Shown here: positions 24,616 to 35,669 of the stretch, piece after piece
Layout of the letters: each line of letters starts with the position of its first letter
Numbering within the stretch: position 1 is the stretch's first letter
Source of the DNA: Plantago ovata
Lineage: Eukaryota; Streptophyta; Magnoliopsida; Lamiales; Plantaginaceae
Reading direction: 5' to 3'
Assembly: GCA_028274465.1 (NCBI GenBank)
Contig: CM051456.1
Span: 3,783,545-3,847,544 of the forward strand
DNA: 64,000 bases
Notes under the pieces: generated by a model
What the model saw: the letters and a program-made list of their open reading frames with translations, nothing else
Databases searched by the model: none
What the model was told of the DNA's origin: nothing
Made by a program: the position numbers and the translations under genes

Positions 24616-24964
24616 TCATTCTCTAATCTCTACCATGGGCGGCGGAGGTGGATAAGTGTGTGTTCTTACTGGAGAATAATCTGTATGTATAAGGTTGCGC
24701 ATTAAACAATCTGCATTCTTTACTCCTTTGCACTCGATTGCTTCATCACTAATCGAGTCTCGTACCTACAGTTAGAAACTCTTCAATGATTATATAATTC
24801 TTCATAGTTAACATACAAATTAAAATTGTGCATACCTAGTTATAAAATTGTTAACTCACCACGAATGATGTTTTCGAAAGAGTAGGAACAAGGCGAGAAG
24901 CTTCCAAACATGAGATGAATAGCAAACAAATCACAAACACAATGCTAAAAAGTTTAGAAGACAT
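24616..24964 (-). CDS. Phytosulfokine-like secreted peptide precursor, single-motif paralogue
   Basis: Two exons, 24860-24964 and 24616-24765, joined by a GT-AG intron with matching phase, give 84 aa. Residues 1-22 (MSSKLFSIVFVICLLFISCL) form a signal peptide. The remainder has ECKGVKNADCLMRN (Cys47, Cys55), then LIHTDYSPV with Tyr65. This follows the phytosulfokine precursor plan (Cys, seven residues, Cys-Leu-x-Arg, then H-x-D-Y), but the hormone's YIYTQ is replaced by YSPVR and a YPPPPP tail. Asp-Tyr is the context used by plant tyrosylprotein sulfotransferase. Just past the stop, another frame still reads GYKPVSPPGCHHH, a relic of the repeat seen in the neighbour. A TATTTAAAT box lies about 40 bp upstream. 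I infer a peptide signal; receptor and function are unknown. Confidence 0.68.
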
Positions 24965-25001
24965 GGTTGAATTGATACGAGAGCTTCTTTGCCTGAAGTG
25001 C

Positions 25002-25010
25002 TATTTAAAT
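25002..25010 (-). promoter_or_regulatory. Candidate TATA box of single-motif peptide gene
   Basis: TATTTAAAT lies about 40 bp upstream of the ATG at 24964. Between them, AGGCAAAG and TATCAA are conserved with the sister gene. Confidence 0.4.
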
Positions 25011-25961
25011 AGGAAGATTAGAAGAAGGAAAATGCAAATTCCTAATGAGTTACATTGACAAGGAGTGCGTTTCTTTAGTCAGATCTTTTTTTTTTTTCCT
25101 TTTTTAGAACTTGCAGTCTTGGGGCAAATCAGCTTAATTAAAATTGTTTACTTTTCAGCTTTAAATTCTTTACAATAAACCTTATTTCTCTTTTATTTAT
25201 TGTGACAAAAAATAATAATCACACATTTTTTTTCATTTATATTTTAAAGTTCTTTTCAGGATGCAATGTTTAATAGATTTACTTTTTAAATTTTCCTTTT
25301 CCCTAAAATGAATTGTGTCAAGAAATAATAGAAGTAATATTTTATTTTATCACTTTTCATTTTTTAAGTTCGTTTCAAATGAGTATGACCCAAACCCAAA
25401 AAAAAAAAAAAGAGTTTTACTACAATATCTAGGAAGAAATATATTTAGTTTAGATATCAAAGTGTAGCTTACGTAATAAATCGGGTATAACAATGTAACA
25501 TGTAAAAGTTTATGCAGTGAAGTATAAGTGAGGTGGTGTTCGGGTATGAAATTGTATTTCATTTTTCGAGTAATAAAGAAATTTCGATTGGTAAATATTA
25601 TGATGTACATTGTGGTTTATTATTGGCAAAAGTAGTACTAGCAAAAAAAAATTATTGGCAAAAGTAGTACTACTAGCACCCGTATTTCAGCCATAACAAC
25701 GTTCAGAAAATTAAACTATTGAAAGTTGGGTTGGAAAATATTTGGGATTAATTCAAAAGCCCATTCGATCGAGCAAATAAGGTGGAAAAAGATTAGACTA
25801 TAAATATTTGGTTCGAGAATTGAAAATGGCTTTCTCATTATACACTAATGTTTGCACAATCAAATTGCAATACAAAGAAGCTGGTTCAATGCTCGAAGGA
25901 AATAAAAGCACGCATGTTTATTGGAGGATCACAATTCACAATCTAAGTTTTTAGATGTGAG

Positions 25962-26600
25962 TTAGGGCGCAGAGCTAGGTGGATGATGGTGGTGACCTGG
26001 GGCTGGTGAAACTGGTTTATAATCTGTACGTATGAGGCTGCCCATGAGATCATCTGCATTCTCTGCTGCTCTGGACGAAGGTGGATTATGATGACCTGGT
26101 GGTGGGTGAACAGGTTTATAATCTGTACGTATGAGGCTACTTATTAGATCATTCTCTGCTGCTCTAGACGAAGATGGATGGTGATGACCTGGGGGTGGTG
26201 AAACTGGTCTATAATCTGTACGTATGAGGCTGCTTATTAAATCATCTACATTCTCTGCTGCTCTGGACGAAGATGGATGATGATGACTTGGAGCTGATAT
26301 AACTGGTGTATAATCTGTATGTATAAGGCTACGCGTTAAACAACCTGTATTCTCTACTCCTTTGCACTCAATACCTTCATCACGAATCGAATCTCGTACC
26401 TACAGTTACAAATTCAATCTTCAATTATTACATAGTTCTTCATAGTTAATTACAAAATTGTGCATAACTAGTTATAAAATTGTTACACTCACCACGAATG
26501 ATGTTTTCGAAAGAGTAGGACGAAGAGGACGATAAGCTTCCAAGCATGAAATGAATAGAAAACAAAGCACAAACACAAAGCTAAAAAGTTTAGAGGACAT
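25962..26600 (-). CDS. Secreted multi-repeat peptide precursor, phytosulfokine-like module amplified to four Asp-Tyr repeats
   Basis: Exons 26493-26600 and 25962-26399 join through a GT-AG intron to give 181 aa. The frame has few internal Met codons and is easily missed. Residues 1-22 (MSSKLFSFVFVLCFLFISCL) are a signal peptide. The first module keeps Cys48 and Cys56 (ECKGVENTGCLTRS, then LIHTDYTPV, Tyr66). Three further modules of 31-33 residues follow, lacking the Cys: ENVDDLISSLIRTDYRPV, ENDLISSLIRTDYKPV and ENADDLMGSLIRTDYKPV, with Tyr99, Tyr130 and Tyr163. Each leads into PPPGHHHP-like sequence and, in the first three, an SSSRAA linker. Asp-Tyr suits tyrosine sulfation, Pro-rich tails suit hydroxylation, and Arg-Ala linkers suit processing. 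The tails faintly recall CEP peptides. Function is inferred only. Confidence 0.72.
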
Positions 26601-26865
26601 GGTCGAGTTGAGTTGATACAAGAGCTTTGCCTGATATGCTACATATATTAAATTGCCTAGGAGTACCTTTTTTTCTTTTTAGAATATTACATTGACTACT
26701 TTGGCAAATCAGCTTAATTCACTTTTAAATTCTTTACATAAAACTTCTTTTGATTTTTATTTATTGTGACAAAAAAAAATAATAAACACATATTTTTCGT
26801 TTTTTTATTTTTTTAAAGTTCTTTTCATGACACAACTTTTAATAGTTTCTGCTTTAAAAATATTA

Positions 26866-27840
26866 GGGAATTTTACATCCACTACTCCTACTAGACACTC
26901 TAATTACGTCTAACCCCTCTTAGTCAATCTATTACATATGAGTCCAAAATCAGCTTCTTCCGTTGACCAAACTAAATGGAAATTTAGGACAAACATGGTC
27001 TTAGCATTTTTATTGCAACTAGGCCCTTTGTTTCTCCTTTTTAATTTCATTCATCTTCCTTCCTTGTTCTTTCCTTTTCCTTCCTTTTTTTTTCCTCTCC
27101 TCTTCCCTTCTTCAGAACAGTGGCCGGAGCTCCGGTCAGTCGGAGCTGTACAACTCCGATTGATCGGATCTGTGACTTGCTCCGATCAACCGGAGCAGTG
27201 CTGCTCCGATTTGATAGTAGCTTTACAGCTCCGATCGATCGGAGCTGTAAAGCTCCTATCAAATCGGAGATGTGACTAGCTCTGATCGATCGGATATGTG
27301 ACTAGCTCCGATCAAATCGGAGTGGCACAACTCTGATCTGATCGGTGTTGTTACCTGCTCTGATCACATCGGAGCTGCACAACTCCGATTTGATCGAAGC
27401 TATGGCGGAAGAGCAAATCGGAGTTGTGCAGCTCCGATTTGCTGTTTTTTCTTTTTTTTTTATATTGTTTTAATTTTTTTGAGTGATATTTAAAAATAAA
27501 AAATTTATTAGGGCTTAGTTGCATTAAAATTTGGGACAAATTTGGAATTTAAATAAGTTATATGCTTTACGTTGAATTATTAAGTGCCAAATCGATAAAA
27601 TTAAAACAATTTGAGGCTAATGTGTAATTAAAGAAAATTGAAGTTGTTTGGTCAAAGTCATAATTCAATATTTGACCAAGGGTAAAAATGTCTTTACGTT
27701 GATTTAATTCGCCAAAATTCAAATTCGTGGGTTTAAGTGTAATTAAATCTATCTAACAAGGGTGCTGGATGTAATTGTTTGGCTAACGAGGGTCTATCTG
27801 TAATAAAACGAACTAACAAGGTAGTATATGTAATAAGCTC
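26866..27840. mobile_element. Mutator-like non-autonomous element (975 bp) with 9-bp target duplication
   Basis: It is flanked by AAAATATTA on both sides (26857-26865 and 27841-27849). Its ends are imperfect inverted repeats: TTTTACATCCACTACTCCTA on the left against TTATTACATATACTACCTTG read inward from the right. A 9-bp target site is characteristic of Mutator-like elements. No transposase is present. It carries an internal array of palindromic repeats (27125-27440). Confidence 0.65.
27125..27440. repeat. Imperfect array of GATCGGAGC palindromic repeats
   Basis: About a dozen copies of CTCCGAT or ATCGGAG, mostly paired as CTCCGATnnATCGGAGCTG, follow each other at irregular 20-30 bp spacing, including a perfect 16-bp palindrome CTCCGATCGATCGGAG near 27230. 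Short ORFs through the array are by-products. Confidence 0.8.
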
Positions 27841-27859
27841 AAAATATTATTATTTTCAT

Positions 27860-29112
27860 GACACAAGTCTGGCCTTTATTCAGTAAAGTCGGCTTACAGA
27901 CTGGCTTTACTCCTCAAACGCAGACTTGCGGAAAATCAGCTTGGTTCTACAAGCCTGACGAGGCAACGTAATTGGTCTTTTGTCTGGCACTTGCGAGTCC
28001 CCCCTAAGGTCAGGATATTTCTCTGGCGATGGCTTCCTGCCTACGGGAGCTAAACTTCACCGCAGGCACCTGATTCCTGAGGTGGAATGCGGCATTTGTA
28101 AGCAAGATTGTGAGACTACCATACACGTCCTGCGGGACTGTCATTTTGCCCAACAATTTTGGGCTCTGGCAAACCCTTCCGGCAATGCTAGCTTCCTTGA
28201 CAGACAGCTGGACACTTGGGACTGGGTTATGAGTGTTAAAATCCGTCTTGATTCGACTGATTTTGAGCTGTTCGTGATCTCTTGCTGGAGCCTTTGGTAT
28301 AATCGAAACAAGACAAAGTTTGATCCTGACTGGAAATGTGATCCCATCCAAACGGTGAATTTTGTTTTTGAATTCACCTAGTTCCACAGATCCAACGCAT
28401 ATGAGCCTGTGGGGGCATCAGTCGATAAGCGCTTTACAGTATTGGGGCCATGGCAAAAGCCTCCATCTGGGGTGATTAAGATCAATTTTGATGCAGCGGT
28501 ACCTTTTTCGGGACCCCCTGGCGGTATTGCTGCTGTGTGTCGGGATAGCACAGGTTTTGTGTTGGCCTGGCAAAGGAAGCGACTACAAGGGCACCATGAT
28601 GTGCCTACAGCAGAACTCTTAGCCGCTAAGCTCGGACTGGAGCTAGCCATTCACCTGGGTGGTACGGATGTGATTCTGGAGGGAGATGCTTTACAAGTCA
28701 TCGCAGATATCATCCATTTCAAGCTGTCCAGAGCTCCGAATAATAATCTCTACTCGGCTGTCCAAGATTTGTTGCGTTCTTTTAACAGTTCCAAGATTGA
28801 TCACGTCAAGAGAGAGGCCATCCAACTGGCCCATCGTCTTTGCCATGCTTTTGTGTTGGATGAGTTGAGTTATGCCTCCCTCCCGTTCGACTTCGAGGAA
28901 CCAGTCTAGTAGCCTTTTCATTTTTGCAGACTTTTGATATTTTTGCAGACGTTGTTTTTATTTTTTTTCCAGACTTGTTTTGCTTTCTCTAGGCGTTTTT
29001 TAGTTTTGGCTGCTAGTCTGTCCTTGCTGCTTGGCTACTGTTTAGCTTTGCATTTATTCTGAGTCTTGTACTAAGTTGAGCTGTTAGCTCCTTTTGATGG
29101 TTATATATATTA
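27860..29112 (+). mobile_element. 5'-truncated LINE (zinc knuckle + RNase H)
   Basis: The left part reads GLYSVKSAYRLALLLKRRLA and then WHLRVPPKVRIFLWRWLP, the standard start of the plant LINE zf-RVT region. After one frameshift near 28040 it continues CGICKQDCETTIHVLRDC, and WSLWYNRNKTKFDPD. A single in-frame stop at 28379-28381 precedes the RNase H-like domain (IKINFDAAVPF, GGIAAVCRDSTG, TAELLAAKLGLELA, VILEGD) ending at 28909. A 3' UTR rich in T runs to GATGGTTATATATATTAATT. No clear target duplication or A-tail was found. It is an unrelated subfamily to the LINE at 20.7 kb. Confidence 0.85.
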
Positions 29113-29113
29113 A

Positions 29114-29348
29114 TTCCTCCGTTTATTTAGTTACTTCCTAAGGGAACTGTTCATCACGACCTTTGATCACGTATAACTTTTAAATTAAACTGTATCAATA
29201 TAAATTAAAAGTTAATTATGAAAATATATTTCATTTAATTTCATAATATAATTTTATTATATTTTTCTCTAATGTAATTTAGGAGTTATACGTGGTCAAA
29301 GGTCGCGATGAATAGTTATCTTAGGAAGTTATTAATGAAATGGAGGTA
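29114..29348. mobile_element. Stowaway-like MITE (about 235 bp)
   Basis: The ends are inverted: CCTCCGTTTATTTAGTTACT on the left against CCTCCATTTCATTAATAACT on the right, extending inward through CGACCTTTGATCACGTATAA and its near complement. The centre is AT-rich. CCTCC ends next to TA are typical of Stowaway elements. Confidence 0.7.
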
Positions 29349-29600
29349 GTACCATTTTTCTTCTAAAAAAAAAATAAATTATTTTACTAAAATGTATTCT
29401 GGCAATAAATGAAGTAATAGTTTTTTTTCCATTTTTCATTTTCTTAAGTTCGGTTTAAACGTGTGCATTTTAAAGTTGAAAATCAGTTTTCTAAAGTGAG
29501 TATGGCCCAAAAAATGGGATCGATTTACATATGCCTAATTATGCATGCCTAAGACTTTTAAATGTATTAGTTATTAATTATAATACTACAATATTTAGAA

Positions 29601-30045
29601 AAAATTATTTATTTATCAAATAGGTTATGAAATGGAAAATCTGCTTTTAGTTACGCACTAAATAGACACTCAAAATATTGTAGGTAGTAAGAGAAAAACA
29701 TTAATTTATCTACCATAACTTTACCTTACTTTAGATTTTGTACTTAATATTTTTTTCAGTTGTTAGCATTCAACTTGAATTATATAGAAGTATTGAAATA
29801 TATGTTTTTTCATATATGTTAGAATAAGCTTTTGTATTTTTAGTTATATTTCATTCTTTTTAACATTTTCATTGAAAATTTTGGGCCTGACTTAATCACA
29901 ATAAGGTCCCTATCTACTTACTCACCGAGGATGTAAAATTGGCAGAAAACCCAAATTCTTTTCATTTCAAGCCCATCATTCTAGGGCTTAAAAATCCAAA
30001 ATGTGGGGCAAAACGTAGGAACCTCGATCCTGAAACATATATGAC
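29601..30045. other. Spacer, nothing recognised
   Basis: AT-rich sequence without coding signal between the peptide-gene duplication and the hAT-type MITE. Confidence 0.5.
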
Positions 30046-30292
30046 CAGGGGCGGCTGTGGGCCTGTTCAGTCAGCCCGACCGCACAGGGCCTCAAATTTA
30101 TTGATAATATGTATATATACAGAGGTTTATGTTAAAAGATAATGAAATTGTGGTGGCTTAGTGGCACAGATGTTGGTATAAGTGTTATATTCTAGCAATA
30201 GGTTCTTGGTTCTAACATTTTTTTTTAAACATTATTTTTTGGGCCTATCTTACGGGATCGAATAGGGTCCCTAAAATCCAGAGTCGCCCCTG
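30046..30292. mobile_element. hAT-type MITE (247 bp) with perfect 8-bp target duplication
   Basis: It begins CAGGGGCGGCTGTGGGCC and ends CCAGAGTCGCCCCTG, flanked by TATATGAC at 30038-30045 and 30293-30300. CAGGGGCGG ends with an 8-bp target site are the hAT signature. Inside, GTGGCTTAGTGG and GGTTCTTGGTTC resemble the A and B boxes of a tRNA-type promoter. Confidence 0.88.
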
Positions 30293-30300
30293 TATATGAC

Positions 30301-33300
30301 GAAGTCCGTGTAACTTATTAAATTGAATGAGTTTGTGGGATTGCAATTACGTGAAGTCGTGAACGCTAACTGATAGTTGATCACGTTGAGGTGATATATT
30401 TAACAAATAAGTCAAACCATCACGATGAGTTACTATGCACGCTTTGCCGTTTCAAAGAAAGAAAAAACACTATGCACCCCTAGCTAGTTGAGAATTTTAG
30501 TGAAATGAATGAACTTTTAAATCGTTAGATGTATTGCTAGGTTGGGTCCAACATATTCCGCTGATTGAAATGGATGGAACTAAAACGCATTAAATCACTA
30601 AAATCCCTTGTGATAAAAGGGTGATTAATGCACGTAGTGCGTTGATCAATACATGAATGAGTTAACTCATTTAAACACATGGAGGAGCTTCTATTGTGCT
30701 AAATTTCATGGAAAATGAGCAAACGTGTATCGAAAACCATGAAAGTGGACTTGAAAATCCAAATTTGGAAAAAGGAAACTCTTGTAGCACTGAGACTCCT
30801 TACTCGATATACTATTGATATCGAAGAAAGTTTTTGGAGAGCTTTGCTGCAACATTGATGTATAGGACGCTGCAACAATGATATCAAGAACTTTCTTAGC
30901 TTCACAATAAGCTTCGCGACATCATCATGTAAATAAAAGCTGCAACAATAAGGTTTCCAACTTCTTGGAAGAGTTCGCTACCGTTAGAGTTTCGATGCAG
31001 CAAAACTAAGACAATGTTGTAGCATTATGAACATGTACATACCTATCCACTTTCTTTCGAATTTTCAAGTGGTTTTCATGAAAGTTGCATCCTTAAGGTG
31101 TATGGTTGTTATCCATTCGATATATGACCATCGAATAAATGTTTGTACACTCTTGAAAGGATTGTAATACTTGGAAAAGAACATGAAAGAAGTATAAAAA
31201 GACGATGAACTTCATTTCACCAACAAATCTGTAAACACAAGCAAATACTTTTCCTTGTCCCCATTGCTCTCTTTACACTCGATCATAGTCAAAGTAAGTT
31301 CCTCCAGATTTGACTATTGGAGTGTTGCTTAGTCGTCTTAGAGTAGTTTTATTCTGGGAGACAGATTGCCATAATTTTGTAAGCACCACGAGCCGGGCAA
31401 CTATTTATCTGAAATGGGAGACGGTACATCCATCGACTCTACTCACCTTTAATTTCCTTGTTGTTCGTTATTCCTTTGGGTAATATTTGAAGACCTAGAT
31501 ATGGGTGTAATATGTACGTGACTTGTTTTTCAACGCACGATCTGTACATGTGTTTTCGTACGAGTTTATTTCTATTGGCATATGTTATTCTCCTGTTCAA
31601 TCTTCTAACTCTCACTTCCCCGCATAAACACCATGTTCGAACAGCCTTATCCCCATCAATCAAGCTAGCTTACCTGCTCTAAATTTCAACTAGCTAGCTA
31701 ATTAAAGAAAAATTCTACTATAGACCCGATATATAAGTAAGTTCATAGATCTTATAGTTTAATACACACATCACATTTTTCAAGTGATATAGATAATTTT
31801 TTAAGCTACATTGTCCACAACTCATAGAACTCGGAATTTTCTGTAATTGACTACTCCTCAATTAATTACTCTAGTATTATTATTTTTTTAAACGATGAAA
31901 TATAATATATTAATCACTCTAGTATTATCGGTTAGTTTCGATAAACATGCATATAATTAAGACAATCCATCCAACCGAAAGACAGTGAAGCCACTTGTTA
32001 ATGCATGCCTTGTCTAGATTATGCCATACATACAAACATGGCAAGTGTAGTTGGACTTGGGCCTAAAAGTTGTTTTAAGAAGCAAGACAATCACCCCCCT
32101 CGTAGAGCTCTAGAGTACACACAAAACAAAAGCTAGATACTTATGAATGATTTCTTTAAAATAAGTATTTATTTTTCATCCATTATTTACATTTCTATTT
32201 TTAATAAATTTTTATCTCACAATTTTACCGTAGTGTATCACTAAACCGAACAAGATGCACTATATGAAGCTCTAAAAATCATTTTGAAACCAAATGTAAA
32301 CAATCTATAGTGTATCGATCCTAGCTAAATGAACTTTTCATATCTTCTCTACTCAAATCTTTTACGAATAAACCATAGCAAATATATTAATTGTTCTATT
32401 CACATATATTGCTTTCTCGTGATGCTTTTTGCATCGTCTTTTTGTATCAGTTATATATATTATCTCACCAACAAATTAAAATTGGACCGGAAAAGGCAAA
32501 AAGGAAAGATAATAAAACAAGTATTTGATGAAATATTATAGCTTTCATTATCTCGTCACATCATGAGCTCAACGAAAAGAGTATATATATGGTTACACTG
32601 TTTTGTCCCGTGAAATTAGCAAAAGCTTCACGGAATCCATTACTATTCACTATATGATCAAAAGGATAAATCATATTTACATCTATCGAAATATATATTA
32701 TTTCGTACTACAAAGTAGCTTGGCGGCTAGATACTTCAAGTGAGTTCTACATTGTTGTGAAGTTTTCAGCCGTTTATGTTGTTATAGTATCGTTAGATGT
32801 CCCTATTCATCGATCGTTTTTACTAATAAATCTTACCAATATATTGATTTGTCTAATTAATCTTTCATTTCACGGGTGAGCGAATTGTTCACATATTGAT
32901 CGTATATGTTAGATTTTGATAAGCAGTTTCATATATATACGACACTTTCGAATTGTCCACATATTGATCGTAATCATCGTATGTATGGAGTTATCCGATC
33001 CAAATTACTAGTATGATTGATCGAGTTTGAGCTTTGTTAATAATGGGGGTTTACGTACGTTAGGGAAAGTCATGAAAATGTTCAGAGTTTAAGGAATGGA
33101 AAGACTTTTGTTTCAAAATACTGAAATTAGTAACAAGCGTGGAGTGTTTCATGCTCACAAACTAAAGGTTAATTTCACATCCTATTTGAAACAAATATCA
33201 CCAACTGTCGGTTAATTTCCTACATGTAAAAAAGTGACTAGAAAAAGTAGTGCTTAAGATATGCAATTTGAGAGTTGATTTCCCTTAGATATTGGCACCT

Positions 33301-33486
33301 ACCAAATTAACTTTTATTGTTTATGTCACACTCATTCACATGCATGTTACAAGTCACAAATTGAACTCCATGGATAGCTCAAGAAGAAAGCCATTAATGC
33401 CAAAGTCTTGTCCACATAATCCATCTCCAATATCTTGTCCACATACACTTGCACGGGACTTAATCCAATGTCCAATCACTCCACAC
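30301..33486. other. Intergenic, no gene seen
   Basis: No coding region, RNA gene or complete transposon was recognised. GTATAAAAAG at about 31195 is a TATA-like box with no supported gene after it. Short ORFs have no family resemblance. Confidence 0.5.
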
Positions 33487-33493
33487 TATAAAT
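33487..33493 (+). promoter_or_regulatory. Candidate TATA box of DUF1677 gene
   Basis: TATAAAT lies 119 bp before the ATG at 33606. Confidence 0.45.
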
Positions 33494-33605
33494 TAAAGCA
33501 TTGGCAAACAACATCGAATAGTCTCCTAAGTTTGAAACATCTCAACTTTCAAGCTACATTACACCCAACCTTTTAACATAACAACCAAAACCCTACTTTC
33601 TTATC

Positions 33606-34178
33606 ATGGCCCCTAATAGAGAAACACCAACTTTCCTCCAAGACCTCCCCAAAACCAACAACATGGCATCCCAAAAACCCCCAAAGCTCTCAATGGAAAC
33701 CCTCCAACGCACGATTTCTGACATCTCCTTCGAGCTCATTGCTCAAGAAACCCTAAACCCTGACACACCGAAAACCACCCTAGCCCCGATATCCGAGGTC
33801 GAGGACGCCAAGTGCGAGTGTTGCGGCATGTGCGAGGAGTGCACGCCACATTACGTGAAGAAGATGCGTGACAAGTTTGGCCAGATGATATGCGGGCTCT
33901 GCTCAGAGGCGGTGAAGATGGAGATGGAAAAGAATGGAGGGAAGCAAGACGCGGCTTTGCAAGCGCATGTTAGCGCGTGCTCAAGGTTTAATAGGGTTGG
34001 GAGGGCGTTTCCGGTTTTGTGTCAAGCGCAAGCGATGAAGAATGTGTTGAGGAATAGTAGAGGGAAGAGCCTTAGCCCTAGAGACAAAGGTGGGACTAAT
34101 CCAACTAGGCCTGGAGGGATTGCAAGGAGCTCAAGTTGCATTCCGGCCCTTACCAAGGAGATCAATATCGTAAAGTGA
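33606..34178 (+). CDS. DUF1677 family protein
   Basis: A single exon of 190 aa. The diagnostic cysteine-rich core is CECCGMCEECTPHYV (Cys70, 72, 73, 76, 79) followed by MICGLCSEAVKME (Cys96, Cys99). This matches the plant-specific DUF1677 pattern and could bind a metal, though that is inference. The N-terminal 65 residues are Pro/Thr-rich and the C-terminus is basic and Ser-rich (RGKSLSPRD), both probably disordered. The length is usual for the family, whose molecular role is unknown. The first ATG after the TATA box is taken as start; a second Met at residue 20 is possible. Coding GC content is well above the flanks, as expected for a real gene. Confidence 0.9.
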   Translation: MAPNRETPTFLQDLPKTNNMASQKPPKLSMETLQRTISDISFELIAQETLNPDTPKTTLAPISEVEDAKCECCGMCEECTPHYVKKMRDKFGQMICGLCSEAVKMEMEKNGGKQDAALQAHVSACSRFNRVGRAFPVLCQAQAMKNVLRNSRGKSLSPRDKGGTNPTRPGGIARSSSCIPALTKEINIVK

Positions 34179-35669
34179 ATTACTAGAATTATATATCGTG
34201 ATTGTATAATTCTGTGCATGATGTTTAAATGTATTGTACAATTATGCAACATGCGCGGGCACAAACACGGTAGCTGGTTTAATTTGGGACTGACATAAAG
34301 TTTAGCTGGTTTAATTTATTTATAGATTAATAGCTGCGCTTTGGTTAATTAAATTTCAATATAACCATTGAATGATTAGTGGTTATATTTTTTCAGGATT
34401 GTAACTTCTTAAGGGTGCTATATAACACCTTTTTTTTAAATATATATATTAAATGCCGCGTTTGTATTGTCGTGTCGAACCCTTTATCGATCGGCTTTAA
34501 TGACAAGTGTGTATGTACCAAAATGTAAAAACATGAAAGTGTTTTTTTTTCTTTCAATAATGATTAGTGACCTTACTATTTACTCCGTAATTTTATAATC
34601 TTTCTAATTATTATTTTCTTATAAAGTTTAACCAGAAATTATTCCTGAAAAGTTTATAATAAAATTATATGAAACTAAATGAAATATATTTTATAATATA
34701 ATTTTATTATATATTGTTAATTAAGGTTAAATTTAAAATTAATTTGTAATTAAAATTAAAAAACCAACTAAAACGATTGTGAAATCACGTTAAGTATTTC
34801 TGTATTTGTTTGAAAAAGGGATAACTTACACGCGAGCTGGGCAGTGTACAATGAACATCCTCGGAAGAGTGTACCCAATAAAGTTGCTTAAAAGTATTTA
34901 TATGATGTATATGTAAATTAATGGGAGAAAATGACAAAAAGAGATTTTTGTATATACACTATAGGATCACGAGGCTTAGCTTTTGTTTCTACCAAATTAA
35001 GTGACAGGGTTTAATTTGTGTAAGGTAAATCTAGCGGGTAGAATTTTTATCAAATTAATTATAGATAAATTATTACACTTTGTTCTCTTCATTTGAACAC
35101 AATTGAACAAAAACACAATTGAACAAAACTGATTTGAACTGAACAGAATGAAACTAAGTTGAACGGATTTTATTTGTAGTATAAAATATTATTAACCAAA
35201 TCTGAACTGAACTAAATTGAACTTAATGCATCTGAACTGAACTTAAAATAATAAATTTTCAGACGAAAATAACAGAACTTTATTAAGTTGTGTGTAAAAT
35301 CAACTTATAATAATAATCAAAATTAAAATTATCCTAAAAATAGGAATAAGCTTCAAGAATAAGAATGACAGGACATTATGTGTGAGAGAGTTCATGTCAT
35401 GGTTATTTGCTTATACTTGTGTCTATTTTTTCTGATACTACATTTTTCCCCTTTTAGGTTTCAGCTCGGAGTAGAAGATGGAACGCTCAAGGGTGATTTG
35501 TATATTATCAAGCAATAGTTTATTTTACGAGCAATTTTATATACTATGCTATTATTTAAAAAAATAATTCTACGCCTTGCGAACTAAGTGGATTTCAATA
35601 TATGGGATATGTTTTTTAGTGGAATAGTGCCTTATATAACGCTTTAGTTCACTTTTTTATTTTCTTTTA
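34179..35669. other. Intergenic, with a dispersed GAACTGAA-rich repeat
   Basis: No gene is seen. The block 35130-35270 (rich in GAACTGAACT, with AACTTAATGCATCT and TTTTCAGACGAAAATAACA) recurs at 61200-61340, so it belongs to a dispersed repeat family. Confidence 0.6.

Larger units (their letters stand above)
23700..25430. repeat. Unit 1 of tandem duplication carrying a peptide-precursor gene
   Basis: Matches with unit 2 run in order: 23715-23830 with 25435-25530, 24300-24570 with 25545-25925, the two-exon gene, and the upstream flank 24965-25400 with 26600-26865 plus 29385-29600. The downstream flank of both units shares GGTTCGAGAATTGAAAATGG. Confidence 0.75.
25431..29600. repeat. Unit 2 of tandem duplication, split by three insertions
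   Basis: It is homologous to unit 1 but interrupted in its upstream part by a Mutator-like element (26866-27840), a LINE tail (about 27860-29112) and a MITE (about 29114-29348). Homology to unit 1 resumes near 29385 and runs to about 29600. Confidence 0.65.

Noticed and set aside
26938-27262. ORFs on both strands through the GATCGGAGC array (for example with RSIGAVKLL repeats)
   Set aside because: They reflect the palindromic repeats; no start context, splice sites or family match.
31190-31663. TATA-like GTATAAAAAG followed by small ORFs
   Set aside because: No coding frame, splice pattern or homologous protein could be supported downstream.
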